Below are positions 12,759 to 25,810 of a stretch of 64,000 nt of DNA, in pieces. How positions within the stretch are numbered: position 1 is the first letter of the stretch; each line of letters begins with the position of its first letter. Both the position numbers and the translations under genes were made by a program. Below the pieces are notes generated by a model, which worked only from the letters and a program-made list of their open reading frames with translations, was not told where the DNA came from and ran no database searches. The DNA is taken from positions 1,736,001 through 1,800,000 of the forward strand of contig SSBO01000008.1 of the NCBI GenBank assembly GCA_005281725.1. Reading direction: 5' to 3'. The stretch comes from Wuchereria bancrofti. Its lineage: Eukaryota > Nematoda > Chromadorea > Rhabditida > Onchocercidae.

Positions 12759-13274
12759 ATGAAAATATTAGTATTGTATGAGTTGGTGATCTCGCTATTG
12801 CAAATTGTCGATGGAACAACTTCATTTGCAGGTAAATAGTGCAGGTGTAAATATTTCGAGTTAACTTTAGCTCAATAACTTCCTACTATTTAGCATTTCG
12901 TTTTGGAAGATTTTATTCTGTAAGAATTTTCAAATCCCTCAAGAATTTTCCTAGTATCGGATCATCCATCTTTGACTATTGGATGTGACAAGTAGAATAT
13001 TATGCTTCTTCATTAGCTTCAATTTTACCATTTTCAGTTCTTTTTTCCTTTCAGCTTGCATTTTGTCTTGCTCCCAGATAATCATTTCTGCATACAGTCT
13101 TGGTTGTACTGCATCTAGTCCATTTCGTATTTGCTTACTCTAATTCCATATTACGTTCTATATGCAAAATCGTGTAAAAAAAACTTTGAACTCAGCTTAA
13201 GATAAAGGTTTTTTATTCCTTTTGCAGTTGGTGGTTTAGAAACAAAGGAAAATTATTGCCACATCACTCAGTAA
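12759..13274 (+). CDS. Possible small secreted peptide gene
   Basis: Exon 12759-12831 starts with ATG and encodes a signal-peptide-like stretch (MKILVLYELVISLLQIVDG) ending at a good donor GTAAAT. CTTCTTCAG 26 nt before ATG could accept a spliced leader. Joined to the acceptor TTTTGCAG at 13227, the frame adds 15 codons ending in CHITQ and TAA, giving 39 residues. A 26-nt optional micro-exon at 12894-12919 (between TTTAG and GTAAGA) would add AFRFGRFYS and then stop three codons later. Another open frame from 13229 is strongly Lys/Arg-rich but does not join in phase. Not recognised; transcript data would decide. Confidence 0.25.
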
Positions 13275-14696
13275 AGAAGAAAAAAAGAAGATTAAAAAGG
13301 AGAGAAATTAAAACGAAAAATGTTCCAGCAGCGATTAGAGTACAACTAAGAGTTAAAGCTCTTTTTCAACAACCGCTAAGTCCTAGAAACCCACTTTTCT
13401 ACTTTTTTAAATTTATGTTAATAGCTGGTCGATGAATCGGCATGTTTGTATCCAATGTTAATGTTATGAACAGAGAGGCCTTGCTGATGTTATAAAAATA
13501 TGTGTCAAGATCAAATAAAATTTCTTTCTGCTTTATTAAAGCCAATTTACACACATCACAGTCTTATTACAGCATTGAAAAATCCACCGTGTTGTAAATA
13601 AAATACGGTCTAATTGGAGTAGTTCGTAGAACCGAATAAGGAATACTTTGCAGAGAAGGCTGTGATGGAGATTAATCTTTTTATTTTAGTGAGATAAAAA
13701 CTATTGTTGGGTGAAGTTATTGAACAATATTAGAGAAATTGAGAAAGTAGATCTGGAGGAGCTGTGATAACCAATCACTTTACCACCTATCTTCATTAAT
13801 TTGCATATAGAATAGGAATGTTTTTGATTACCGTAAGTAATGAGCTGTACCTGTCGGATCATCTTTACTCTTTACTCAACAAAAGTATAATTTTAATATT
13901 ATGTTAATTGTTCATAACAACGAATGCCATATTTGAAAACCTTTACAATTCGTAGACATTGCAAGTAGATTTGGCTTAGAACAAAGGACGTTAATTGAAA
14001 CAAAGAGCTGACAACTTGTAAACAATCAAGTTTGGGCTTAGTTGTCAGGCTGGAAGATAATGGAAGAGAATCTATGTTAACAAATTGTGAGATTTTCAGA
14101 CAATGCAGGTGAGTAATGGATGAAGAATTTCCTAATTGGAACATTTATTTAAGGATTATTCAAAAAAGACAATCTTTAGTCTAATACAAAATTTATTTCA
14201 ACATGTTATATTCGGTTTTTCCAAACTGATATTATTACAGGTACTATTTTATATCTGATTGTGCTGTAATAATTCTTTGCTTTTAGTACTCTCAGTCTGT
14301 CGCGAAACTCGAAATAATCTGGCGAACCTCTAAATAACTTACAAAATATCAAATCAAATAAAATTGTAGTAATTCATAATACTAGAATTTGTCTTAATTG
14401 AACATTAGAAATGTAAAATTTTCAAATTACATCATGTAAGCAATCATTATTTCAACACTCATCTTCCCACTGTAGTTGAGCTTATCTGCTTGTCTAGACA
14501 TTCCCAACTGATAACAAAGAACATGTGCATTGTTTAATGTATTAAAAAAATACTCCTTTGTTTCAAATCAAATTTGCTTACAATGCCGAAAATCTAATAG
14601 CCATTCTATGAGAAACTACAATATTGAAACCCATCTCTTACTATATAAAGAGTAAAGATCATCTAATAGCTCCCTACCCAACAATAATCATGCTCT
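13275..14696. other. Gene-poor stretch
   Basis: AT-rich DNA; apart from the Lys/Arg-rich open frame that ends near 13435, no exon chain or RNA gene is seen. The 81-codon minus-strand frame at 13899-14144 has no splice context or family likeness. Confidence 0.5.
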
Positions 14697-15004
14697 TGTT
14701 GCAAGTCAGTGCCCACTATATAAGAATTTAAATCATTTGTCTCAATCAGTTTCTCGGGTTTCTCAGTTTCTCAGTTGTTCTTTACCAGTAAGATACAGTT
14801 CGGCTGCTCTCTTCAGTCACAATTTAGTTCATTTTCCCATCAATTTATTCATTATCCATTTTCTTCATCTCATTCGTAGATATTCTACGAAATTATCAAT
14901 ATTATTGCTATAGATTAGTACCTATATATTGTGATTGCTAACGAATAAAATCGTTACAATAGACCTTTCATTTAACGCATTCGTCTATTCCAACCGCAAT
15001 AACA
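14697..15004 (+). mobile_element. Solo-LTR-like block
   Basis: The segment opens with TGTTGCAAG, has a TATATAAG box about 20 bases in, a pyrimidine-rich middle, an AATAAA signal near 14945 and ends in AATAACA. TG...CA ends and this promoter/poly(A) order are typical of BEL/Pao or Gypsy LTRs. No clear target-site duplication flanks these exact ends and no pol fragment is nearby, so this is a tentative call. Confidence 0.3.
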
Positions 15005-15931
15005 AATAAGGAAGGCTGTTGAGCATACGAAAGTTCAATTCGACTCTAAGCCAGAAGTTATATTCAGACTGAACCACAAATTTCATGACATAGTCATCTG
15101 GTAAAATTCAAAGTTAAAGTACTAAACTTTCAACATAGCTACATTGTTTCTAGTACCCCAACTTTAAATCATGCATACAATTTATGTTTATGCATTCATT
15201 TCATGAACTCAAAGCCATACGACAGCAATTTCAGCCAAAACTCTTCGCTGTGATCAACAAGCGAAGCACTTCATATTGCAGCTATTCTTCTTTAGACTGA
15301 ACCGACTCTTAAGCCTAATCTTTCTCTATCTTCATCATTGTATTACTTACCAAAGTTACTAACATTGATGTTTCTGTTCTCTTCTTTACCATACAAATAT
15401 TTAACAACAAAAATTTTATTTCCACAATGGAATAAATAACTCAGAATAAAAATAAAACATTTATAGAAATATCATATAGTTCACGTCATAAAACGATATT
15501 TTACGAAAAACAGATCTCCCATTTCACTACCTTACTGCAAATCTCCACTTTACAGGATTACATTTTATTCCTTTCGAATCAGTTTAACTAGTGATTTGAA
15601 TCAAAAACTAGGTCCCATGACTTTTTAATTGATGATAGAGTCCGTCATGGTGTATAAACGGACGTATACGATTTACAATCACAAAGAAAGCAAATTTAAC
15701 ATTCTCTGGATGTTCATATGTCGAAAACATTCAACAGTGGACTATTTTTTTTTTCTTTTTTGCCTAAGGAGAAACCATGGCTGGTAACAACTATTAAAAC
15801 AATATAAATTTAACAAAGACTTCCCTTTAATTTCAGAAGTGCGATAAATGTTTACCAACTAAAAGTGCTTTTAGCAAAACTCAAAAATATAACTTTCTAT
15901 TGCATACATGACATAAATATAGAAGAGTCCA
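15005..15931. other. Intergenic region downstream of OSTC
   Basis: AT-rich, no open frame or RNA gene that I can support; contains the OSTC 3' UTR. Confidence 0.5.
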
Positions 15932-16857
15932 TTAGCCAATAATACCTTGCAAATACGATGGCATCTTAATTTTCATGAACAACCGCGTAGCTAAGAAACC
16001 AATGAGAACACAAGCGAAACCCAGCCCCAACATCATTATCCGATCTAGCTTTGGTGTCAGTGGATTATTGCATTTATCCAATATGATAAAACCAAGTCCT
16101 GAAAGAACTGATAACGGATGAGAAAACGAATATTTTGAAATGTTTGAAATACAGTTGACAAAATCCTATGCTACTTTTACACGCTAAAATACACTCTGCA
16201 ATTTCATTTTTACCAAAATTTACATATTTAAGAACCTGAAGACATCACTAGGCAAAAGTCATATCGTCTCAAAACTCAGTAAACAAAATAAAAAAAAAAA
16301 GTACCGCCTAAAGAAAACATGAAGCTTGCGGCCAAACCCTCCATAATATATTGTCCATTAACTCGATATTGCATTATAGCAACTGGCTTCGCATTACCCC
16401 TCTCATCAGTCGTTTGTCCTGCAATGATAATAAAACAGAAGGACTGCTAGAGAAAGTCGAAACAATAAAATTAAGTGATCATAGAGTTATACACTTGCCG
16501 ATGCTTGGAGGTTCATTGATAATATCATAGATGACACCCGCAGTGACAAAGAAATAGGTTACCATAACTAGTGCGAACACTTGCATCGGTGAAGGCATCT
16601 AAAAATAACGTAACAGATGAACAACGTGAATCTAAAATACTTCAAAATGTTTGGGGATAGACTTATAATGCTGTAAGGCTAAACTTGTAATAACTCATTG
16701 TAAAGTAACAATAGCAAAAGTAACATACGACAAAAGATTCTAATAGAAATTTCTAATAAAAAAGTATAGAATAAACCTTGAGCCATCTTGGAGGTGAAAT
16801 TTTAACATTCGGAGGATCAATGAATGTGAAGAGAAGAGCCTCTAGAACGGATTCCAT
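15932..16857 (-). CDS. ostc: Oligosaccharyltransferase complex subunit OSTC (DC2)
   Basis: Small membrane subunit of the STT3A-type oligosaccharyltransferase that links the enzyme to the Sec61 translocon in the ER. Four exons (16857-16777, 16598-16499, 16418-16305, 16098-15932) give 153 residues, against about 149 in vertebrates. Family landmarks are clear: the N-terminal start with PPRWLK, a first membrane span ending in [12 protein letters not shown], the [15 protein letters not shown] segment, then GLGFIILD opening the second span, and a third span followed by KMPSYLQG. The intron after exon 2 uses a GC donor (GCAAGT), the only way to keep phase. TTTTCAG lies six bases before ATG as a likely trans-splice site. 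Confidence 0.95.
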
Positions 16858-16863
16858 AGCTCT

Positions 16864-16869
16864 CTGAAA
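16864..16869 (-). other. Candidate spliced-leader acceptor of ostc
   Basis: TTTCAG on the minus strand, leaving a six-base leader AGAGCT before ATG. Confidence 0.55.
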
Positions 16870-18288
16870 ATCGATAAATCCTTAGAATACATAAATCACG
16901 CACTGCTTTCTAATCAAAAACATAGTAAATTAAAAATTTTTTTTTTAACCCACGATTCAACAAATATATATCATAAGCCTTTAATGAAAAATGTGGAGCA
17001 TACATGCCATTTACTCTACATATATTCTTGAAAATGAATAGGACTGTATACCACATAATTAGTTTATTTCCTAAAACATCCTACTTCAATCATTTCAGTT
17101 GTATCTATAGTAAGTTAGTGCTATTATGAATGTAATTTCCCATAAATTTCTACAAATACCAAATATATCGAAGAAATTAAATAATTATCATATCCGTAGC
17201 AAAAAAAAAATCTCTTTCTTTTCAGTAATACTAACCTATTTACTTCAAACGGAAGAAATGTTTGTCTACTGATCAAGAAAAGATAAAACAGAACTGCAAT
17301 AAACATAACCAACAAGTAATTAGTAATTTATGTAACAAGAATGTTTATTAAGATGAAGATGAATATGATAGTAGTATTTATTAGCAATATGCTTTTTTCT
17401 AAACATCTTAACTTCATGTTTCTCTTTTTATGCATATAAAACATGCTTCCGAAAAGCATTAAAAATGGTAAAACTGCGAGAAAGACGTGTATGTTTATAA
17501 ATATTATTCAATGAAATAATTTATTTCATAGCATATTTCAAATTAAGCATGCAATGATAAAATATGTAAAAAATTTCTAGAGAACTACAAACTTCTGAAT
17601 CTTATTCGAATTTCCTTGAACGAAGATACAAACACATTCACAAATGTAAGAATGTAGCAAAGAAAGAAATTGTAAGAAGCATGCAGATGTATTTTAATAT
17701 AAAAGTATAACATAAATTAAGAGAAGCATGACTACTCCTACAATATGTCATATCATTGTTCATATTTGTGCTTGGTTTATGCACAAGAAATGGAATATTT
17801 TGATAAAAAATATCCAAACTATGCATTGACAGTTCTCTATGAACCGTTACTAATGACTAAATTCAATCCAATTTAGGAATAAATATCATTAATCATCAAT
17901 TTTTCACAAACAACCATTAATGCAATCATTACATGATGAGTTCTCACTCAAAAAAAAAAAATTGTCCCAATTGATTCAAATATTATTTTTATATAATGAA
18001 TGCTAATGTTCCCCAAAGTCATGAAACTATCTACAGTTTATGTTATTACTTAAAAGTACAAAAGATTTTTTTTCATTCTCAGAAGAAAAATATTCCGAGA
18101 ATGCAGCACCTATCTTTCCAAGTTGTATATAGATACGTAAATAAAATTAACTTACGAATTTTTGAGACTTATTAAACATACGGAGGTAGTCACAAAGACG
18201 ATTAACAACAAGATACACAGATACATTAAACATGTTTCCTTTTACAAAAATCAAAGCTACCAATTGGACCTTACTAAGTTTTTTTAAT
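16870..18288. other. Intergenic region OSTC to RPI
   Basis: AT-rich with several short minus-strand open frames of hydrophobic codons (for example 17124-17315). None has splice context or a family match; I see no gene. Confidence 0.5.
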
Positions 18289-19499
18289 TTAATGACGCGA
18301 AGGTTTTTGATTTCGGGAGAAATGAAGAGAAGGATCTGGTCTTAGCCTTTCCGTAACATTCCCATCTGCAGTAGCAAAATAAGCCTTCTCAGCAACACCT
18401 ATAAAAAGACCCGTTTCGACAACACCCGGTAATGATATCAGACGTGTATGCAAAGCTGATAGATCTTCCGTTGTCTCATATTTATTTTTCGGAAAATTCC
18501 AGTCCAAAATAAAATTGTTGTTGTCTGTAATAAATGGACCCAAGTTTTCTTTACTGTTCGTCCTCAACTTAACCTCACCACCTTCCTGGCGTTTTATCCA
18601 ATTTAGAACTGGTGCATATCTGTAAAACGAAATATCAATCTTATTGATCCTTGACACAGTGAAATCTAATAATACGTATTACAATATGTATTACGATGAC
18701 TTACTAGAGCAACAGATATTTCTAAAAACAACAAACAAGCCAAAAAGACATCTACCGGTCTAAACCATTTTCAACAAACGGAATAATATGCTAGCTAATT
18801 TGTTATCTCCAGTTTCATAAATGATGTATCGAGACAAATCGTACTGAATTATAAAAAATAATGATAAAAGGATGGATGTAGATAAATATACTGTAATAGT
18901 AAAAAGCTTACCCAAATGGAACGACTTCGATTGGAATGGGAAAATTCCTGTCGCCCAGTTTTTCTGATTGCTTACTGGCATCAGCAATGATATAAAACTT
19001 TTTGGCACATGTCTGCACGATTTTTTCTTGAGTTAAGCAACCACCACCACCTAAAGGTTCATATATTACTTCTGTAGGGTAACTTCTTTAAGTTTATATA
19101 CATAACGCAGTTTATGTCACGATAGAATTGGCATGCAAAAGAACAACAATAGTATTATGTAAATATGACAGAACGAAATGAATTACCACCTTTTATACAG
19201 TTCAGGTTAATGTCTACTTCGTCAGCTCCATCAATACATAGATCTAAATCAAGAATCTTCTCCAAATCAATAACTTGTAGACCATAGTCGATTAACCACT
19301 GACGAGTTGAGAATGAAGAAGGTACGCAGATAATATCCTTCACTGTACCATCATTCACTTTTTCAGCCAAAAATTCAACCAAAAATTTAGCCGTAGTACC
19401 ACTGCCAACACCTATTCGACAACCACTTTTTACATGCTGTTCACCAGCTGCAAATGCTGCTGCTCGTTTGGCCAAGTCCAGAGTTGAATGCGTTTTCAT
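18289..19499 (-). CDS. rpia-1: Ribose-5-phosphate isomerase A
   Basis: Interconverts ribose 5-phosphate and ribulose 5-phosphate in the non-oxidative pentose phosphate pathway, in the cytosol. Three exons (19499-19187, 19050-18912, 18619-18289) give 260 residues, close to the core family length. Hallmarks in order: [11 protein letters not shown] (phosphate loop), PSSFSTRQW, the catalytic [19 protein letters not shown] with the conserved Lys and Glu across the first splice, and a late [11 protein letters not shown] segment. I chose the ATG at 19499 because an acceptor TTACAG lies six bases upstream; the frame continues upstream without an ATG. Confidence 0.95.
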
Positions 19500-19505
19500 T
19501 GCATC

Positions 19506-19511
19506 CTGTAA
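19506..19511 (-). other. Candidate spliced-leader acceptor of rpia-1
   Basis: TTACAG on the minus strand, six bases before ATG. Confidence 0.55.
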
Positions 19512-21906
19512 CTTCAATTGTCTCAATATTATGCTCAAAGTTTTCTAACTAACTAGTATCAGTGAAATAAATTGAAAAGAAAGTTCTGCATTAAATAGAT
19601 CCCATTTATCGAAAGGAAAAGAATATCATGTTGGGTTGGACGAAAAATTCTGCAATACTAAACATGTACTAAAAACTTTCACTCTGAGCTATAAATTCGT
19701 CTCGCAGAGACACCACCATCTCGTCTAACAAATAACTCTGTTTTTTTTTTTCTTGAGCAATTCTTTTAGTTCCATTTTCATTTTTGGGAGCAAACAAGTT
19801 GTAAATACCGGATTAGCATTGTCCGTAGCTACCGGAATCTTCGATTATATCATTAAAGGATAGAACAGCAATTTCAACACAGTGCTGGCTATTACTGAAA
19901 AAGCCGCATTCTTCTAAGTCGTAAAGTAAGAAAACTCGACCATCTTGTTCATTTTTTGATAAATATCATCACCATCATGACCGAGATTTTGCAATCATTC
20001 GGTACAGAGAACTAAGGATGCATAATAATATTCATCAAAAAATATTTGAAGATTTCGTATGTCAACATTTTCTTTTTTTTTTTTCAAAACATTCCTATAA
20101 GCATTTGCCTGAAGAGGAGCAAATAAAAAATAAAATTAAAGGACAAACCGTGTTAGAAAAAGATGCCATCCCAGGTTTATGAAAGAATAAGTAGTAATGA
20201 ATGAAAGTAATTTAGAGTAGAGAGGGAAGCACAAATGCTGCGAGCATCAATACATAGTTCAAAAAGCAAAGGAGCCGCAGCACCAGCACTGCTAGCAGTT
20301 GACAATTTGACGTAACAGATGACAAGCAAAGATCCTACACGCTGTGAAGAGCATGAAAATGACATTTTTCATACTCATCTTTGGCATTCCTTAACAAATT
20401 TAGTCAAAATTTTAATTCATTACTTTCAATAGTGACTAATCCGAATCCCTACTACATTCTGATCATCACTTAACCCAACATTGTACACCATAGTTTGAGA
20501 ATAGTGCCTTAAAAATTGTCACTTCAATGCTTCTTCAATAAAACATCCCGAATCCTTCGACCTAGTGTTAAAGATTATCCATTTTCTCCCTTTGATCAAC
20601 ACTCTATTCCAATGCAAGTGACCAATTTTGTCACTACTTGTACAAATTATACTACCCCTAAAGAGAATGAGGTTAAAACATGAAAGATATATGAAAGTTT
20701 ATAGAAATGCATACACATACATATCTTCTGTTAAAGAAATAAGAAAGAGAGCAAACTGCTGGAATACGATGCAATTGAGAAAAGCAAAAATGGAATACAA
20801 TCGTATTACATTATCAGAAAGTTATACAATTTTACATATAATCAGATCGTTATCAATACGGATATGTCACTAACCTACTCGTTTGCCGAAAATTTATTGT
20901 ACATGTTTTCCTGCTTAGAAAAATACAGCAACCAAGCAACCACCCATCGTATGCTTCCAGAAGCAATGACTGTCTCACCATGAAATATGATGTTAGTACC
21001 AAATGATCTGAATATATATACTCATAGCATGATGCTAGATATGTCATACCTTCACTCGACTTACTTAACTTGCGTGTTTGCATAGTTTAGTAAAAATCAT
21101 TCTCAAATTACTATAATATTTATTAGATGAGCATTTCACAATGGATGGTTGTAAAAAGGATGTGAACAGATGTTTTTTTTTAAAAAAAAAAGAAAGAAAT
21201 ATTTCTGCTTCAGTTTATTTTGCATTAGATGCATCCTCAAGTAGCATTTGAAACATCCAACAACAAATGTAAGAAAAATTGTTCCCCAACTGCACTGAAA
21301 ATGCGTGCAAATGAACAAACATTCTGTGTTGCTCTTCTATCTAACATTTGTTTCCGAAAAAAAAATCATAAAATTTAACAATCAGAGAACTGACCGAAAA
21401 AAAACCTCCAAACTGGAAATTAGATCGCATGAGCATTAAGCAATTTTGTTTACTGTCAAGGACATTTTTTTTTTCTTTGGCTCCTTCCGTCTCTGACTCT
21501 CTCTCCCTTTTTTTCTTTCTTTCTCTCTCTCTATATATACATACCTATTGCACGATTGATTATAATTATTGTAGATATCAGTACATAAACAAAGTCCAGA
21601 AATGTACTAAAAACATGTGCAACACTGCTAATATTTGCAGTACCAAAGTGAATAATGAACCTAATTGAAGAAAAAAATAAAAACCTAATAAGAAAAATAA
21701 ATAAATAAAAGCCTAATAGAAGCTACGATTTCAGAATGCCTAAAATACCCTTTTCTTCAAATATATCAGCATCAATTATCAAGCAAAGCAATAAGCCAGC
21801 TATACAGTTGCAGAGCATAATATTGTACAATATCTACAAAAAGGAACAAATGATAATTTTCAAATTCTCTGCAATATGATATTGCTAATAGTAATCGTAT
21901 AGATTA
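19512..21906. other. Intergenic region RPI to APC7
   Basis: About 2.4 kb of AT-rich DNA. Short open frames on both strands (for example 20628-20873 plus) look random. A CT-rich tract lies at 21482-21533. No RNA gene found. Confidence 0.5.
21482..21533. repeat. CT-rich simple repeat
   Basis: Pyrimidine run with CT units and T blocks, followed by a short TA run. Confidence 0.7.
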
Positions 21907-24900
21907 TTAGATGTTTCGTTCAGTAACTAGTGTCTGATCACTGTGACATACTTGACCAGTTCGACGTCGTGGTGCTCCAGGACAAGTTACAGATGTTAAA
22001 CATTCTGGAGTGTTTATTCCAGGCATTCCTTCTAATGCATCCATTGCTTGAGCTGCACTTGCATCACCATCAACCGCTAATCTGAAAAGAACTGTTAATA
22101 AAAGACAATAGTAACTACTACGAACACTGTAGAATATCGTTTCATCATGTAAAATTTAAGCATTTATCCATTTAGTCCAGTACTATTTCTATACTAAAAA
22201 ACATACAAGATGATTCCATAATGGTTTTCTGATGAAATACAAGATGACCAAACACATGCACAAGTATCTCATATGCAGCAATATGTGAAAGTAATATAAA
22301 CAAAATTTTTATGCAGAGAAATCTGCATATGCATTGGGGAAAACGTACATGCAAAAAAAATGAAAAATGGAATCCATCTATCAAAGTTTTACACATAAAA
22401 TTATAATCTAACAGAAAAAACAAAACAAAACAAAAATACAGAAATATAACAAAGGAAAGAATGAAAATGACGAGATGTAATTATAAGAACTATACAACTT
22501 GCAACAGCATAGCTTTCCAACCTGTATTGATGGCATGCATCAACTGGACGATTCGTTTTAGTCAAGAAATCACCAAGTAAACGATGAAGTCGGCTATTCA
22601 CTGTCGTCTGAAATCAGAAAGAATAATTTGATGAATTAAGTAGGACATCTTTCCGAGGTCTCAGCAAATATAAACAGAACAGCAAAAGAATAATCTCTTC
22701 ATTAATGAGCAAATAAGTAATTGGATGCATATTCATTCCTAACGATAAGGTCAACCAGAAAAAAACGTTTAATAACAGCATTTTACCTCAGTTTGCTTCT
22801 TCAGTAATGCAATTGCTTTCTCATAACTTTGTGTTTTGTCGTAAAGGGCCACGAGGAGAAATACAGCATCTAATAAATGAGGAGATATCGCTATTGCCTA
22901 AAAATTGAATCCTTCATAGTTATACCAACCGACTACACTATACGCAGAATTTTGTAAGACATTAGTGAAGATATAAAAAAGTTTATATGTAAAGGTTCCT
23001 GCATAACTTTTTTTTGCATGTTATAAAAAAAAGAAACAAGGTATCATTCGATCGAAGGCTTATTTATCTTCGATAATCTTTCCAATTTCATGGAAATGAA
23101 TGTGGATGAGGACTTCAGGTATGATAATCCTACAGTAGAACTTGTAAATTCTGGGTTCAAAATGAGTAACAAATACAATATCGTAATGAAAGCGGTTAAT
23201 TTATTACTCAGACACGCTCCTGTGTACATACTAGAGTCACTGTAAAAATTGTAAAAAAAGTTTAAAAAAAACCATAGCATTTGAACCAAATAATCCCAAC
23301 CTTTTCCAGAAGTTTCTGCGCATCCTTCACTGTGGATTCGTCCTTAGCAGCTAAAGTAGCACAAAGATATAATGCTCGAGCATTATCTTGACCAAGAATG
23401 TGTCGACATGTACAAGCAACAATTCGAGCCTAAATCGTTCAAAATGGTATGGAAAATTTAAAAACTGCAAATAAAAACTAAATGGTTCACGTCCAAACTA
23501 CCAAGCCAATGTTTCGACTCGCTATACTTCCAGATAAATTGCTCATCCACGAGTAAATGCTTTGAAAAACCTATGTAATCAAAGGAAATGAATGGTAGTT
23601 CGAATTAAACAAATAATTCATCAAAATAAGAACCTCTTGAGTTTTTTCCTGAAGAAGAAATGCATGAACAAGAGCTTCATAGAGAGTATAGTTAGCAGGA
23701 TGGATAACGAGAGCATCACGCAATTCCGCTATAGCCTCGTCGAATTTCTTTTTATCCATTAAAATAAGAGATCTCAATAAAATTGCCATTGGGTGTACAT
23801 GCCAATCCGCCAACTTACAAGCCTGAATTGTTTGAACTATAGATCAAGTTCACTACCTTTTTATATTACTATTCAAAAGTAAAAGTGTACCTTCTCTGTG
23901 AAATACAATGCTTTGTCGTATCTTTTTTGGCACTTAGCAAGAAAAGCATATGCCACCCAAGCTTCAGGAGTTTCCTGTGCGTCCATCAAAGTAGCTGCAA
24001 GATTTTCCAAATCTTTATAGTTTTGCTCCTGAAATTTTTTTTTGTCTACTACGACTTTTTACCTAGATAATATATATATCTTCATGAGATGGAATCACGA
24101 GACTTTTGATAGAATCAAACCTGTGCCAAAATAAATGCCAAAATGTCCATTGAGTAAGAGGTATTAGGATCTAAATGATGTGCTCGTCGCAGATACACAG
24201 CTGCCTTCTGATTTTCTCCCACAGTATAGTGTAACCGTCCTAATTCAATCAATATCCTGAAATTGAATAATTCATTGTTGCTCATCCTCATTTAAAAACC
24301 AAAAAATAAAAATGAACTGAATCTTTTATTTTAAGAAAAAAAAAATAACGATCAAATACGATTAGAAAATCTTCTTATGTAGAATTTTCACGTATTTGGA
24401 AATGAAAGACCAAATATTATCACACCGTCCTTTGCGCAACAAATGAAAAGAAAAAACACAGAGAGTGCTTATATCACACTATGTAAGAATTAAGAGTTGT
24501 ATCAATGAAAGAAATAAATTTACTTTAAATTTCCAGGAGGTACACCAGAGAGATGAGAAATTGCATCATAATGCTTTTGTTCAGCAACAGCTTCTTGTGC
24601 CTTAAGCCAAGCCTGAACCGTACAATTACGATGAGATGTGCAAACTCCTTCTTTCAGTCCATATCGTACGATGCATGACAAGGAATCGATAGCTTCTGGA
24701 CATAATTCAACTACCTTTCTGCAAATTTATTTTAGCATGTTTCTGCCGTTCCACTTCAACCAATTGCTGAACAGTTCGAAATTTATTAAGATTTCATTCT
24801 GCTTGTGACACTTCCCGCTACGACAAATAGAAAATACTCACTTATGGTACAGCATTGCATTTCCCACCGTCTTCACCTTATCGCGATTAGTATAATCATT

Positions 24901-25791
24901 CGAAGGTACGTGATGTAGACGAGCCAATGCTGATATAACCTGGAACTAGTCAAAATATAGATAGTGCTTTCACACTTTATTGTTCACAACTCCAACCATT
25001 AACCTAGCACAATGAAATCACGTTTTTATGTAAATAATATAACTACATTTCAGTTAACTCATTTTTTCCGCATCTAATAACTAATAAAAAGTTTTATGAA
25101 AACCACCAATATTTTGGAAAGATTCATTCTTACTAAAACAATATATTTTATATGACATTTCATTTTTTAACATTCGGCAATAACTAAAAAGCAACGCAAA
25201 CACAAATACTCATATCAATGATTACCCCAGAAATTTTTTGAGAAAAGATGAAAAACAAACTTTTGGAGTCATTTCCTCCTCGGCAATGCTACCCAAGACG
25301 CCCATTGCTTCCTCTCGTTTACGCTGTTTCAGCAAACAGCGATGAAGTCGGTATTTCAAATCAGCTTCAGAAAATTTCTGAAAAGCAGCTCAATTCAGGT
25401 AAATGTTGCAAATTGGATTCCAGAATCTATTTCAATAATTTCAAAACAGCTTATTCCTTTCTAAGCAAATCGCCAAACATACCAAATCCTTGCTCACTGG
25501 TTTTGATAATGCCTTTGTCAACGTAATTGCACGATAAAAAGCCTGAAATCAGAATTGTTCATCACCCTTCTTTATTTTAGAAGATCACAGAATGAAATGA
25601 AGCAAAAATACCTCTTGGCTCTTGATAAAACTATCATGCTGATAGTATGATTCGGCTACCATTGAGACCACAGTTGCAGCTTGAATGTTACTTAACGCTT
25701 GCTCAGCATATGATAGCTCATAGAGTGTGATGACATCATCATAAAGCTCGAGACCGTATAGCTTACTGATATCCTCATAGAAAGAATGCAT
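21907..25791 (-). CDS. apc-7: Anaphase-promoting complex subunit 7 (TPR protein)
   Basis: Scaffold TPR subunit of the APC/C ubiquitin ligase that drives mitotic exit. Thirteen exons give 560 residues, against about 565 in the vertebrate protein: 25791-25612, 25542-25483, 25377-25261, 24939-24842, 24718-24524, 24256-24121, 24028-23891, 23822-23634, 23570-23502, 23429-23301, 22897-22787, 22607-22522, 22081-21907. The N-terminus (LYGLELYDDVITLYEL) matches the APC7 start region; TPR units follow, and the order of KVVELCPEAIDSL, LGRLHYTVGENQKAA, HPMAILLRSLILMDKKKFDE and RLHRLLGDFLTKTNRPVDA lines up with vertebrate APC7 along the whole length. The acidic tail of vertebrate APC7 is replaced by a short Thr/Arg-rich tail. 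CDC27, CDC16 and CDC23 are other TPR subunits, but length and order favour APC7. Acceptor TTTCAG lies 13 nt before ATG. Confidence 0.88.
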
Positions 25792-25804
25792 TGTTTAATC
25801 TTAG

Positions 25805-25810
25805 CTGAAA
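25805..25810 (-). other. Candidate spliced-leader acceptor of apc-7
   Basis: TTTCAG on the minus strand, 13 bases before ATG. Confidence 0.5.

Noticed and set aside
13636..15013. AATAAGGAA at 13636 and again at 15005 as a target-site duplication of a larger element
   Set aside because: The sequence just inside the first copy does not begin with TG and no element ends or pol remnants match; probably chance.
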